From Rhizobium sp. Root1334 (GTDB lineage: Bacteria > Pseudomonadota > Alphaproteobacteria > Rhizobiales > Rhizobiaceae), in NCBI RefSeq assembly GCF_001426665.1, contig NZ_LMEY01000006.1, forward strand, positions 217,055 to 281,054: a stretch of 64,000 bases of DNA, read 5' to 3'. Each line of letters starts with the position of its first letter. Within the stretch, counting starts at the first letter, position 1. The notes beneath the pieces are model-generated. The model was not told where the DNA came from. It did not search any database and saw only the letters and a list, made by a program, of their open reading frames with translations. The translations under genes and the position numbers were made by a program. Shown piece by piece: positions 63,903 to 64,000 of the stretch.

Positions 63903-64000
63903 GAAAGGATCGAGACCGCCATCCCTGACCAAAGCCATCAACGAAGCCGCTCCCTTGCGAAAGTCGACCGGTTGGCAGGAGACGTAAACGACAACGCCAG

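Noticed and set aside
1..64000. tRNA, rRNA, CRISPR arrays, repABC genes and a conjugative relaxase
   Set aside because: They were looked for and not seen; a relaxase and replication genes are expected on the same replicon outside the window.

Overview
The window looks like part of a large plasmid or megaplasmid of the Rhizobiaceae (Sinorhizobium/Ensifer, Rhizobium or Agrobacterium type). The evidence is a complete VirB-type conjugation operon with a divergent RctA-like repressor, rhizobial plasmid accessory families (DUF736, DUF1173, DUF932, ArdC, ParB fragments), a LuxR/LuxI pair, opine-type transport and oxidase genes, and nested insertion sequences. I saw no rRNA, tRNA, CRISPR array or replication gene set.

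Layout. 0-10.6 kb is a patchy transfer-accessory region. It holds the 3' part of a VirD4/TraG coupling protein, an arsenic-type ArsR/MFS module, DUF genes, a Nudix protein, ArdC antirestriction protein behind a very long inverted repeat, and debris of a ParB gene joined to a broken integrase. 10.9-21.0 kb is a virB1-virB11 operon on the minus strand, with an EexN-type entry-exclusion lipoprotein between virB5 and virB6. Its virB11 is cut short by an in-frame TGA. The divergent regulator at 21.1 kb resembles RctA, and a 22-bp near-palindrome lies in between. 21.7-22.6 kb is a PrlF/YhaV toxin-antitoxin pair.

22.8-38.1 kb is a catabolic island without an obvious known substrate. It holds a polar amino acid/opine ABC transporter, a three-subunit FAD/2Fe-2S dehydrogenase like opine oxidases or D-hydroxyproline dehydrogenase, a fused dihydroxyacetone kinase, an MmgE/PrpD protein, an IclR regulator, a HAD phosphatase, a DMT permease, an alanine-racemase-like protein, a saccharopine-dehydrogenase-like protein and a C45 acyltransferase/amidase. 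Two of its promoters share the palindrome TCCATATTRTGGA, which suggests one regulon, possibly under the IclR protein. It is the best candidate here for an undescribed pathway.

38.2-47.5 kb has a fused nucleotidyltransferase-HEPN protein, a LuxR/LuxI quorum-sensing pair, an XRE regulator, an ankyrin-repeat protein, remnants of a LysR gene and of glutamate dehydrogenase, and the carboxynorspermidine dehydrogenase/decarboxylase pair for spermidine-type polyamines. 47.7-57.8 kb is a sialic acid module: NanM-like mutarotase, NanE-NanK fusion, FadR-type NanR, NanA-type lyase and a five-gene oligopeptide-type ABC transporter resembling SatABCD. 58.4-64.0 kb has a second nucleotidyltransferase-HEPN paralogue, an IS630 element with TA duplications interrupted by an IS110-family element, and tandem tyrosine recombinases resembling a recombinase-in-trio element.
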